64,000 nucleotides of DNA from Lepidodermella squamata (lineage: Eukaryota; Gastrotricha). The DNA lies in the NCBI GenBank assembly GCA_047495785.1, contig JBLDXI010000017.1:2232001-2296000 (forward strand), given 5' to 3'. Below, piece by piece: positions 12,001 to 21,573 of this stretch (positions are counted from its first letter, which is position 1; every line of letters begins with the position of its first letter). Both the position numbers and the translations under genes were made by a program. A model generated the notes under the pieces. It had not been told where the DNA came from. It worked only from the letters and a program-made list of their open reading frames with translations, and searched no databases.

Positions 12001-13855
12001 CGCTAGGTTCATCCGAAGGCTCCTCGACATTCGGGCGGTTCGAAGCAGGGGCGAGAAAATTTTGCATATTTTCGCGCTGCTCCTCCGGCTTCACCTTTCC
12101 ATAATTGACAAGGGCGCTCGTTGACGCATGACCGGTTATCTGGATAACTTTTTCTGGAATTACTCCATTGGCCAGTAACTCGTCCACCAGGTATTTCCGG
12201 GCGGAATGACCGGAGAGTTTTTTGTCGATTCCAGCTTTTAACGCAGCATTCTTAACCAAATCGTCGATTGTATGCTCGCCTAACTTCCCGCGTTTGTAAA
12301 ATCGCTCTTTTGATCCGATTCGCCATTTTGAATTGTACATGAGATAAAATGGATCGCTGTCTCTGCAGAAACCGACCGGTCTTTGGGCACGGAAAGCCTT
12401 GTAGATAGCAACAGGACACAAAGGATTGCCCGGGACAGCGTAAGCTCTTGGCGTGATGGCTCGATTTTTGAACCCTTTCCTGGTTTTCGTGATGCGCTCA
12501 TGAAATTGCAGGTACTCGTTTACAGGATTCGAGGTATTTTCGTTCACCAACTTCGCATCACCACAATGAGTAGGTCGATGGTTTTGAGTGGCGCAGTCTT
12601 GAAGAATTTGTTGTCCTTCTTACTCTCTAGAATTGTGAAGGGAATGTGTCTTTATAATTTTCAGGTTCTACTTCACTTGCAAAATTAGTGTTTGAGCAAT
12701 ATTCATTTTCTGAATTTAGCTTCGCCCCTTCTTGAAATTACCCTGCATTTTTTCATTTAGGAGAACGGCTTTTCGGCTGCTGGCTATTTTCACCGCCTCG
12801 CAAAGTTGGGCAGCGTTGAATCGATTAGGGAAATCTTTGACAAATTGCCAAGACAAACTGTCAAATACGCCGTCGAGCACCTGGATGAACACGATGTTAG
12901 CAAAACGATTTTGCACCAGGCCTGCGAATTCGGCCGTGTAGACCTGGTCCAGTACCTGGTCTCAAATGTCGGTGCGGACGTTCGGTCCAAGGCTTGTTTG
13001 GGTGCGCGTAGCCATCGAGACGATGCTGATTCAACGCCGATTCACCTGGCAGCTCGAAACAATCATCTCGAAATCGTTAAATTTCTGTGCGAATTCGATC
13101 CATCGCTCGCCGAGTTGAAGGAATTCAAGGATCGAACACCATTGCATTGCGCTGCTGAAAATGGCCACCTGGATTTGGTTCAGTACCTCGTCAAACATTT
13201 GAAAGTCGACGTGAACGCGAAAGACGACGATGGCGCGTCTGCTATTCGCGGGGCGGCTGAATGTGGCCACTTGGATGTTGTCAAATTTTTGGTTGAAAAT
13301 GGCTCAGATCACGATATTCTCGGGCAACACGAGGACTATTCACCTGTTTTCGCTGCGGCCAAGTCGGGTTATGAAGACGTTGTTGAGTTTCTTGTTCAAC
13401 TGGACCCTGATGTCCTTAGGCTACCGCCCGCCAAATATAAGAAGACGCTGTTAATGACCGCAGCTTTTTACGGGCAACGAAACGTGGTCGAATATTTGAT
13501 ATCACAGCGCTGCGACTTGGAAGAGCGCTTTTGGGTAGATGGCGAAACGGCGTTGATGATGGCGGCTTATCAAGGTCATTTCTCGACAGTTGTGGCCCTC
13601 GTCGAAGGTGGGGCAGATGTGGAGAAGCTTAGCACGCTGTCGAAAAGCAACCGTGAAAACAAGACTGCTCTACATTTCGCAGCTGAAAGTGGCCATCTGC
13701 CGATTGTTGAGTATTTATGCCATTTCCGTCCTGACCTGGCGACTTTGAAGAATAACAAAAAATGTACTGCTCTGGAAATGATGGTCAGTCACGGCATGAC
13801 CCAGAGGCACCCAGCCGTCTACAAATTCTTGAAAATTTTCGCTAAAGATCTTTGA
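9083..13855 (+). CDS. RING/B-box/coiled-coil-ankyrin repeat protein (probable E3 ubiquitin ligase)
   Basis: ATG at 9083 (MDLPLEWEK/). Joined exons give a C3HC4 RING (CSNC...CLHRFCVLC...CPTC), a degenerate B-box (CGHCERKFCRICITRHV) and a coiled coil (9732-10208, Glu/Lys/Leu-rich). A phase-0 donor follows at 10209 (GAC AAG/GTAAGC). The matching phase-0 acceptor is at 12760 (TTTCATTTAG/GAG AAC). The last exon (12761-13855) encodes about eight ankyrin repeats, with units such as TPLHCAAENGHLDLVQYLVK. The ankyrin frame has no ATG near its start and opens directly at the acceptor, which supports joining the two halves. The 2552-bp intron holds a recombinase fragment. RING/B-box proteins ubiquitinate targets; ankyrin repeats would bind substrate. 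Alternative: two separate genes, with the ankyrin 5' exon unseen. Confidence 0.65.
11569..11589. repeat. 21-nt palindrome
   Basis: TACAATAACA-A-TGTTATTGTA: two perfect 10-nt arms around one base, 260 bp past the stop-codon end of the recombinase ORF. Could be an element terminus or a protein-binding site. Confidence 0.6.
11849..12550 (-). mobile_element. Crypton-type (DUF3504) tyrosine recombinase fragment
   Basis: A frame of about 233 codons without a clear ATG. It contains NPLCPVAIYKAFRAQRP, then DSDPFYLMYNSKW, then LSGHSARKYLVDELLANGV, then ITGHASTSALVNYGKVKP. This order (CPV..Y..F...RP, DPFYL, the H-x-x-R box HSAR, the GH box and a Tyr near the end) is that of the DUF3504/Crypton-derived tyrosine recombinase domain, known from Cryptons and from domesticated proteins such as KCTD1/ZMYM relatives. 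The N-terminal part with the first catalytic Arg is not visible, so the copy is truncated or has lost an upstream exon. The frame is otherwise intact: H, R, H and Y are all present. No terminal repeats identified. Confidence 0.65.
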
Positions 13856-15085
13856 TTCGATGAAATAGGCTGGTCCTATTTGATCCATTTGCTTTGAAAC
13901 TTTCTTGATTGTTCATCTTCCGATTTCCTGGATAATCGCTCGATTATTGTCAAATAAAAATGGAATTTTTTTTATTTATTCAATTTCTCATATTCACTGG
14001 TGAAAATTGAAAAATAGGGCGTGGCACGAAGCAAAGAAACTGAGCGATTTTCAGGTTTCTCTCAGCTCGGGTCCACTTTTTCTTCTGGATTTTGAATTTT
14101 CAAGCTGCCGTCTGTGGTACTCCTTCGTCCTCCTTAAAAGACAAAGAAGTGCATTTGTTTAGATTTGTTTTGATGTTGCAAGGCATAGCATTTTATGGAA
14201 ATTTAGAATATCCAGCATTAACCCGATTTTTAACCCGATAAAATTGGCTGATTATTTGAAGTTGAGGAGATATTGCGCGGTGAAGCGAAGTGAAACCAGT
14301 TCGTAAAAAAAATGTCTTGTAGCGCGGAGTTTTGAAAATTTGCATTTTTCATTCGTAAAAGTTGAATCCTTGATATTGATCGATTCCTGTCCTGTGTTCA
14401 TTATCTTGAAAGTGGCATCCAAAGCATTTATCTATTTCAAGCTCACTACGTCATAATTTTTGCCCAGCCCCGCTTGTCGTTTGCTATTTTCGTCTTATAA
14501 TTGTAATTTTCTTCAATTGCTGGAAGAAGGACCTAAAAACAATGTCCGATTTTCTGCATTCAATGACAATTCAATTAGAGTGCATTTGTAAGTTATCGAA
14601 CGAGAAAATGAGCGAGGCGGTGGGGAAGCGCGGGTAAAATCCGGGTGTTTTTAATCAATTTCAATCCGCCCGCTTTAACGGAATTCGGTTAGATGGGCGG
14701 AGAAATCGCTGAAGTGGAGTTATTGTCGAACTATGCGCAAACTTCCGTACTTGATTCAACAACAGCATATAATGTATATTTGCTTTCATTATCTAGCCGG
14801 ATTGTTTTCCAATACGAGCAATCACGACTGATTGCCCACGCTGAGAGGATCTAAAAAAATGTGTACAGTACATTTGCGCGGCGTCATTGTTTTATGCTGT
14901 GAAAACTGATCGCATGAGAATTCAAGTACGCTGAATTTTTATTGCATTATGTATAACATGTCCAAAAGCAGAAGTGCGCTTCCGGAAAACAGCGCATTCA
15001 TCCTTCAGCTGATTTTCCAAGCTATAATTCAGTATATAGCATGGAGCTTATCAATTAGACCACATAGGCTGCTTTTTAATGCGGA
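13856..15085. other. Intergenic, 1.2 kb
   Basis: No coding frame or RNA gene is seen. It holds the 3' flank of the RBCC-ankyrin gene (an AATAAA near 13951), one CCTCCTTAA motif (14129), and the upstream region of globin 3 with a TATATA at 15033-15038, about 48 bp before its ATG. Confidence 0.5.
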
Positions 15086-16262
15086 ATGGCAAATGGAATA
15101 ACCAGTCACCGCTTTGACACTAGGGTTAACTTGGATTTGGCGTGGTTTTTCGGCGGTTACTCGCGCGATGAAGTTGCAGCTTTACGATCGGATCTTGACC
15201 TCATCTTACCCCATCTTGATTCGATGGGTCTATGCTGCCTTGCGAAGGTAGCCGCCGTTTGTAAAGGTGCACATGATATTTTGGCTTCGGCAAATTTGAT
15301 GCCAGATGATCAGCAGGAAGTTTTCAATTCTGACGAGGCAAAAGCTCATGGTCGCAGGATGATGATGGCATTTGTCGGAGCTATTCAAAGAATCGATCAC
15401 AAGGAGGAATTTCTCGATTATATTAGGAGCCTTTCAAGTGTTCATTGTGGTTTTGGAATAAAGCCGGACATGATAATGGTAGGTTTTCTCCAAGTTAACC
15501 TTTTCCTGGGTAGCATTTAATGTAGCTCTTGACTGGCCACGCTTACTTTATATTGCGACCTATAGTTCATGGAAGAAGGATTTTCAAATGGCACCAGATT
15601 CGAGAAAATATATTCGAAATTGAATTTAGCGGGGATTTTCAAAAAATGTGAAATAAATTGGGACAAATGCAAAAAATGGAATTTCATGCGGAAATCTGAT
15701 TTTAGAATTACTTAGAATTGAGTGCCGCACTCTCATTGCATCCGGCTTACAATCAATATAGGAAACTGAAATCAGCCAGGAAATTTGAAAATTTCGATAA
15801 TTGAGAGTCGGATCTATTTGAAAGTCGGATCTTGGAATTCCGACACGTGCCTAGTTGTAAAGTGGCTCAAAAACCAAAACCCCCAAGAGTTAAAATTTGT
15901 GATCAATTTGAGTTTAATGACCTTTAAAATCGTAATTTTTTCATCTCTGACCTCAGGCTTTCATCGCTTGCGTCCGGCAAACAGTTATCGACCACCTGTT
16001 GGTTCTGAAAGAAACTTGCGACACATCAAACGAAGAAGCTGGCAGGCTAGCTCTCAGTCGAAGGATTTCATCATCACCCGGTGAATGCGGAAGCTGTCGA
16101 AAATGCATCGGCTCGCTTGCGATATTGCGCGCCAACCCGGGCCTGTACAACGCCCGCGAATTCGACCACTGGAACAAATTTTTCATGACGCTATCGCTGG
16201 CTTTTATCAACGGCATTGAGAGGTGTACCCAGAGACGGTGTTCCCAGAGCAGGAGAAAATAA
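15086..16262 (+). CDS. Globin 3 (CD1 Phe replaced by Leu)
   Basis: ATG at 15086. Signature LDLAWFFGGYS, helix A/B continuous (no B12.2 intron). Distal His in KAHGRRMMM and proximal His in SSVHCGFGIKP are present. At the CD1 position, where the paralogues have Phe (HDIF, AYAVF, AFAVF, FQIF), this copy reads HDIL. Intron 15479-15956 (478 bp, long for this genome) is phase 0 at helix G (DMIM/AFIACV), matching ancestral G7.0. Helix G is FIACVRQTVIDHLLV. A G-H insert contains ECGSCRKC; helix H is WNKFFMTLSLAFINGIER. The C-terminus is short and basic. Confidence 0.8.
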
Positions 16263-16901
16263 TCGCATGCCGGAGACGGATACAAATCAAAATGTGCAAG
16301 CCTCTACTCGCAAAATAATTCCCTTTGATACCTTATTTTTTACATTAATCGTTCAGGTAATTTCTCAATAAAAACGCGAAGAGTATTGATTCAGAGCATA
16401 TACCGGATTGAAGGGTTTTTGTTAGTTCAAGATGTCGAGGAAACGAGTTCTAGGTGCTACTGCGCGTTGAGAAAGCCCATCAAAAAAATGGCTCAACTTC
16501 CGTCTCGCCAGACTAGAATAATTTCCCCACGTTAAGTAAGAGCCGCGTGATCGATAATGACTTCACATATTCAGGGAAATCTACGCATATAAACCTGTTA
16601 GGAAAACTCGGCTGTGATAATAGCGGAATACATTTGCACAAACGCGTCTAAATCATTTATTTTTTTACTAGTAATTGGATCTCACTGGAGAATTTTACGC
16701 AGAAATAATAATACATTATTTTGTTACAAATCGATCAATTTACAACAAATGCCGCTGGTAATTTTAGAAAAAGCACATCGATGTCTGATATTACATTTGT
16801 GGGCGTGTTCTTGATGTTCATTCAGAGAGCGCGCAAAACCACGCTTTTGATAGCAGCCTTTCGCTCGTGAATCATCTTTTGTCTTATACTCACCTCGAAA
16901 T
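16263..16901. other. Intergenic, 640 bp
   Basis: Between tandem globins 3 and 4. AATAAA near 16368 could end globin 3. No clear TATA box before globin 4. Confidence 0.35.
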
Positions 16902-17645
16902 ATGGCGGATAGTCACACTAGGATGGATCATGACACTAGTAACCCTAGTAATCTTGACTTCGCCTGGTTTTTCGGCGGTTATTCCGACGAAGAGACGATT
17001 TCCCTCCGGTCCGATCTCGAACGGTTGAAGCCTCACATCGATGCTATGGGCGTTTGTTGCTTGGTGAAAGTAGCCCAGGGGTGCAAAGATATTCACGACA
17101 TCTTCGTTACAGCCGACATTCTACCCGCTCATCGCTACGAGGTTGCGAGATCTGAAAAAACAAAGGAACATGGCCACAAAGTTATGATGTCTTTCGTCGG
17201 CGCGTTGAATAAGATCGATAACAAAGACGCTTTCTTAGACTACATGGAGAGCTTGTCCGGGCTGCATTGCGGCCTTGGCATCAAACCTGACTACATCATG
17301 GTAAATTTTTGCTGAATTTCTTTGAAAAAATTATGTTTATCACCGCAGAATTTCATCGCTTGCGTGCGTCAAACTTTTCTCGATCACCTTCTAGTTATTA
17401 AGGAGGATGATTCATCTCATGATGCTGAAGAGAACGCGGAGGAATTGCCGCAATCTGAGACTAATAGCGATTGCTTGTGCTGCCGGCGATTTCGTGGCTC
17501 TCTAGCAGCAAAACACAGCGACCCAAGCCGGTATAATTTCCGCGAATTCGATCACTGGAACAAGTTTTTCATGACTTTCTCATTGGCTTTCATCAACGGC
17601 ATGGAGCGCCGGGCTCGCTTGAAACATGGGATTAAGAGTAAATGA
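16902..17645 (+). CDS. Globin 4
   Basis: ATG at 16902. Signature LDFAWFFGGYSDEE. CD1 Phe (IHDIF), distal His (KEHGHKVMM) and proximal His (SGLHCGLGIKP) are all present. Intron 17301-17348 (48 bp) is phase 0 at helix G (DYIM/NFIACV). Helix G is FIACVRQTFLDHLLV. An acidic G-H insert ends in DCLCCRRFRGS, followed by helix H (WNKFFMTFSLAFINGMER). Closest relative by eye is globin 3, its tandem neighbour 640 bp upstream in the same orientation: both share the G-helix intron and a Cys-containing insert. A local duplication is likely. Confidence 0.8.
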
Positions 17646-17749
17646 TAATTTATTATTGCAAAAAAAAGAATTCTATGGCAAAATGGTCTTCAAACATATT
17701 AATAAAAATTTGCATGACAACTGCCGTAAAATCAAAAATAATAAATAAA

Positions 17750-18435
17750 TTATTTCAGCTTTCCGTTCACAGTTTTTTCGCAATCTGAAATTCGGTCAGT
17801 CGTGTCTTCAATAGGCGGCGGTGATTCGAAAAATTGCATCAGGCCAATGTTCAGCGACATGAAAAATCGATTCCAAACAAAAAATTCGTGGGATTTTTCG
17901 AAGTCAGCATAATTTCTCATATTTTTGCAATCTTGACCGGCCAATTCGCATAAAATTGCATTCCTCAGGCAGCCAATTAATACCTGGAAAAATTAAACAA
18001 TCATTGACTTTCAAATAATTCGATGTATCTTACTGTGAAATAAGTTGGATGAACACCGTAGGCAACGTGGCGTGATGAAAGTCCTTTCACGAATTCGACG
18101 TAGGCAGGTCGGTTATCAAGCCTATTAAGGCACTTTTCTATCGAGCTAAGAACCCTCAAACTGTGAGCTTTCGTTTCCCAGCTATAAAGCACATCGCTCC
18201 GATTCGTTGGCAGGACTTGTTTATTTATAAAGACAGCAAAGGCATCGGGGTGAAGGTCGAACAGGTTGGTGAAAGCAGCTATTCCTATTCGTTCCAAGAC
18301 CTCGGGCTGAGTCACTCTATTTCGAAAAGTTGTCCTTAATAGCGTTATATCTTCGTGGGAGAAGACGTCACAAAACCAGTATTGATCGTAATTTTGCGGC
18401 ATAACTTCCGTCGGTGAACCTTGCTCACTGCTCAT
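17750..18435 (-). CDS. Globin 5
   Basis: ATG at 18435 (MSSEQGSPTEVMPQ). The most conventional sequence of the five: IGIAAFTNLFDLHPDAFAVF (CD1 Phe present), ETKAHSLRVLSS (distal His) and GLSSRHVAYGVHPTYF (proximal His, classic F-G corner). The phase-0 intron after HPTYFT (donor GTAAGA; acceptor TTTCCAG before VLIGCLRNA) corresponds to G7.0. There is no B12.2 intron. The G-H insert is shorter (CELAGQDCKN) and helix H is VWNRFFMSLNIGLMQFF. An acidic C-terminal tail contains one more Cys. Convergent with globin 4: about 100 bp separates the stops. Confidence 0.8.
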
Positions 18436-19066
18436 GATTATCGCGAATAAGAGCCTATAAAAGTGAACTCAACAAGAAAAACGCGCTAGTCAATATATAT
18501 TAGCCGGCAAAGAGGTCTCGCAGCATAATAGTACTTAAGCGGAAAAAGAGGCAAAAAAGCGATTATTGACGATTGACATGAATTAAAATTAATGCGGTAA
18601 AAAAATAACAATTGCATTATTTTACCCGAACGGAGCAGCATGTTTATACAAAAACAAAGCGGCGCCTTTTATATGGATTTATGGCCGCTATCTTCGATCA
18701 CAAACATATTTGTCAGCCATATAACCCTCCTATTTCTTGAGCGATGTTTCAATTAGCCTCTTCAGACAAAAAAAATCGACCAGTTCATGCGTTCTTTTCC
18801 CACTGTGTAAGAAAATAATCGCTTTGATGTATGCGGATTCGAAAACAGCGATTGGTACATATTCTTGATAGGACGTAGGAGAATAACACCCATATTGGAT
18901 TTACGCCGCATATGCCAGTGAATGATCGCCCTCAAGGCGGCTGTAAAAACCATATTATATGGCTATTTTATGAACGCGTAAAATTGAATTTGCACGCGCA
19001 AAGAGGCGTTTCAATGAAAAATTACCCATAAATAAATCGGCAATTTTTTTACTCGTGAAAATTAAA
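18436..19066. other. Intergenic, 630 bp
   Basis: AT-rich flank between the globin 5 start and the Cys-loop receptor stop. An AATATATATT-type run near 18495-18508 could be the globin 5 promoter. Nothing else is seen. Confidence 0.4.
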
Positions 19067-21573
19067 TCAGTCCAAGTAATCTCTTGTGCAGTCTTCAAAA
19101 ACCGAGTTGCCATTCAGAGTTCTAAGGTAGACGCAAGTTTGATTGAAAAGCCCATCGCTGGCATCGTTAGCGTGGGAATAGTTGTAAATAGCCGCTCCGT
19201 TGATGGCGCAGAAAAATGCGGCGCTTGTTATCAGGGCAAGAATGTCGATGAATTGGCTCAGCTTCATAGCCCGCGGTAAAATGATAGATTCTTCGTGTTT
19301 GTTGAAAGGAATCAGCCAGTTTAAGCGCCTCCACTCCGTTTTCACGACTTCTTTCGGAGTGGCCGGCCGCTCACCATTTCCATCAGAAGGTTGAGGTACG
19401 TCTTTCGAAGAGGACGGCCCTTCACTGCCAACCTGGCCATGGGAGTGAGGTTTCAGTCGAATAACATTCCGCCTCATCGGCCGCTCAATCGCACTTGTTA
19501 AAAAGCTGATTATCGAGAAATAACAAGCGCAGCCGAAGCAAAGTAGACCATGAAGTAGGACGTAGTTACTAAGGAAGATTCCTTTCGTTGTTTTTGGGAC
19601 ATTAGCCAACACTAAACCCTGTATATAGGTCAGCGAAATCAAGACTGTAACAGCGAAGGTCGGGCGATCTGGGCCATTTATCGGTAGGGCAAAGGCAATA
19701 AGTTCCACCAGAATCGATAGGACAAAGCAAGGGAGAAGGATATTATTGACATAATACCCATATTTTCGCTGGAAAGTGTACGAAAACGTGATAGTTGACC
19801 TGTCGTTGTTAACAGTGTCGCGAATTATGTTGCCAGTAGGGCTTGGCAGTAAATTTCGAATTTGCACCCGCGAGGCGATAAAGTTCCAGCTATCTGTGCT
19901 CTCCATGTTCAGCGAACTAACAGTTTGAGCCTTCCAAAACTCGATCGCGCCGAGGTAGGACAACTTTGGCCGGAAAATGAACGAGCAAGTCTGCGTATCA
20001 AACGGGAAGGTCCACATATCCATGGAGCAGTCGACCGTAAATTTACCGAAGCGGAACCAGTAGAATGACATATCGCCATCATCGTACTGCTCCTGGCCGG
20101 CTTGGGGAGGGTTAGGCTTGATTTGCATGTCATGGTCAAGCCCATCTAACATGGCGTAGTTTTCTTTAGCGTTGGCGAGTAAGATTGGCGGAATCCAAAA
20201 GTCGTTGTAATTACAGCAGCCGTCATTCTTCCCCGAGCCGAGATTTACGACTTTGAAGACCTGGCTCCTTAATAAGGAGAGAAATGTCGAGTTATCAGAC
20301 TGGCATGTAGTCTTCCATGTCGCCAAAAGTAGGCCTGACATCGTGATGCTTTCATCGACTTCATCGATTGAAGTGAACTGGGGTAGGAAGTTCAAGCCGA
20401 TGATAACAGCTGATTGAGCAAAGGACGAGCTGTCGCTGTAATTCGGAACAGGGCTCGAACGCTCAGGGGACAGATTCTCGCATTGATTGATAAAATCTTG
20501 AGCCATTATCGTACTCTCGTAAGACTCCTGAATCGTTATCCCCAGAGTTTTCGGCGGTCGAGAGTATCGCTGCTTCTCACCTAGCGTTTTTACGAAAGAA
20601 TCGTACCAGTCCGCCCCGGCCTTATTAACAAAATTGTTCCGCTTATTTCCGTTATCGTTAGTTTGATCTGAGCTGCTTTCAACCCTCAATGGCTCGGCAG
20701 ATGGGTCACTGCTTGCAGGCATTTTGGCGGCTACGTCAGCCGCGGTTGTTGTCAAAAGTCGGCTCGGTATCGTTGTCCCAACTGGCACTGTTGGGCTGGG
20801 CGCGGCTGTTGAATCAACGAAAACCCCTGGATCTGTGACTGGAGCATACGAGTAATACGGGTAATTCGTAGTTGGCATGTTCCAATCTGTCGCCGTTACA
20901 GCCCAGTTACTGAAGGTCGTAGTGAAGCTGTTAGGGTTGTAGGTTGGTCTGAAGGTAGTGAATCGATCTCTTCCGTCATTATAGTCGGGACCACGGGTAT
21001 TTCGAGGGTCTAGGCACTAGGAATAAAAGTTGACTATAAGTTGAACTCATATAGTTACCTGCGGTCCAGAAGCCACCAGGTGTTATCCACGGCCAATACG
21101 TGCTTGGGACATTCGGCCGATAAGTCATTGTGTTAGGGTTGTTGTTCGGCCTGTTTGTCGTGCCATAGGCATTTCCTCTCGATCCTCCGTCGTTATAATC
21201 AGGGCCCCGGTTGTTCCTATTAGATTCTGAAAATACGAAAATAGAGCTGAAGCTCGGGAAATCTAGATAAGGAATTACCCGTTGTCCTAGCGCTAGTAGG
21301 TTGAACCCACAGCGTCCATGGTTGTACGTTATTATTATTTCCAGTGTTTCCCCTATTATCCGTTGATGACCATGGTTGTACGTTATTATTGTTTCCCGTG
21401 TTTCCCCTATTATCCGTTGATGACCATGGTTGGACATTGTTATTGTTTCCAGTGTTGCCCCTGTTGTCTGTTGATGGATTGATATTACCAGTATTACCAG
21501 TAGTCCTGCCAGATTGTGCATCACAGTCGCCAATCGAAGCAAGCAAAAGTACGAAAATGCTCAAAATCATCAT
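19067..21573 (-). CDS. Cys-loop ligand-gated ion channel with long repetitive N-terminus
   Basis: ATG at 21573, signal peptide MMILSIFVLLLASIGDCDAQ. An Asn/Thr/Pro-rich extension follows, with three tandem 18-residue units (core STDNRGNTGNNNNVQPW) and two later exons each starting with an RGPDYNDG block. Introns 21227-21288 and 21010-21058 join in frame. The extracellular domain begins near the residues encoded around 20530. The Cys-loop is CSMDMWTFPFDTQTC (13 residues between cysteines). Three membrane helices follow (NNILLPCFVLSILVELIAFA; PTFAVTVLISLTYIQGLVLA; FLSNYVLLHGLLCFGCACYF). Then come an intracellular loop with Pro/Ser and a fourth helix (FIDILALITSAAFFCAING). No vicinal Cys pair is seen in loop C, so it is not a typical nicotinic alpha subunit. 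The M2 sequence does not let me call ion selectivity. Confidence 0.8.
21340..21475 (-). repeat. 54-bp tandem repeat, about three units, coding
   Basis: Three near-identical 54-bp units in the first exon of the Cys-loop receptor. Each encodes STDNRGNTGNNNNVQPW plus one linking residue. Differences are mostly single bases, so the array is young and probably variable in copy number. Confidence 0.7.

Larger units (their letters stand above)
10209..12760 (+). other. Large intron holding mobile-element remains
   Basis: Between the coiled-coil exon and the ankyrin exon. Contents: an antisense tyrosine-recombinase ORF (11849-12550), a 21-nt near-perfect palindrome (11569-11589), one copy of the TTAAGGTGGAT motif (11617), and short decayed-looking frames (10497-10694 plus, 10876-11264 minus) that I could not assign. 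All other introns of this gene are about 55-75 bp, so this one appears to have been enlarged by insertion. Confidence 0.55.

Noticed and set aside
20979-21542. Independent secreted Asn-rich protein gene
   Set aside because: Its exons splice in frame into the Cys-loop receptor, supplying that receptor's signal peptide.
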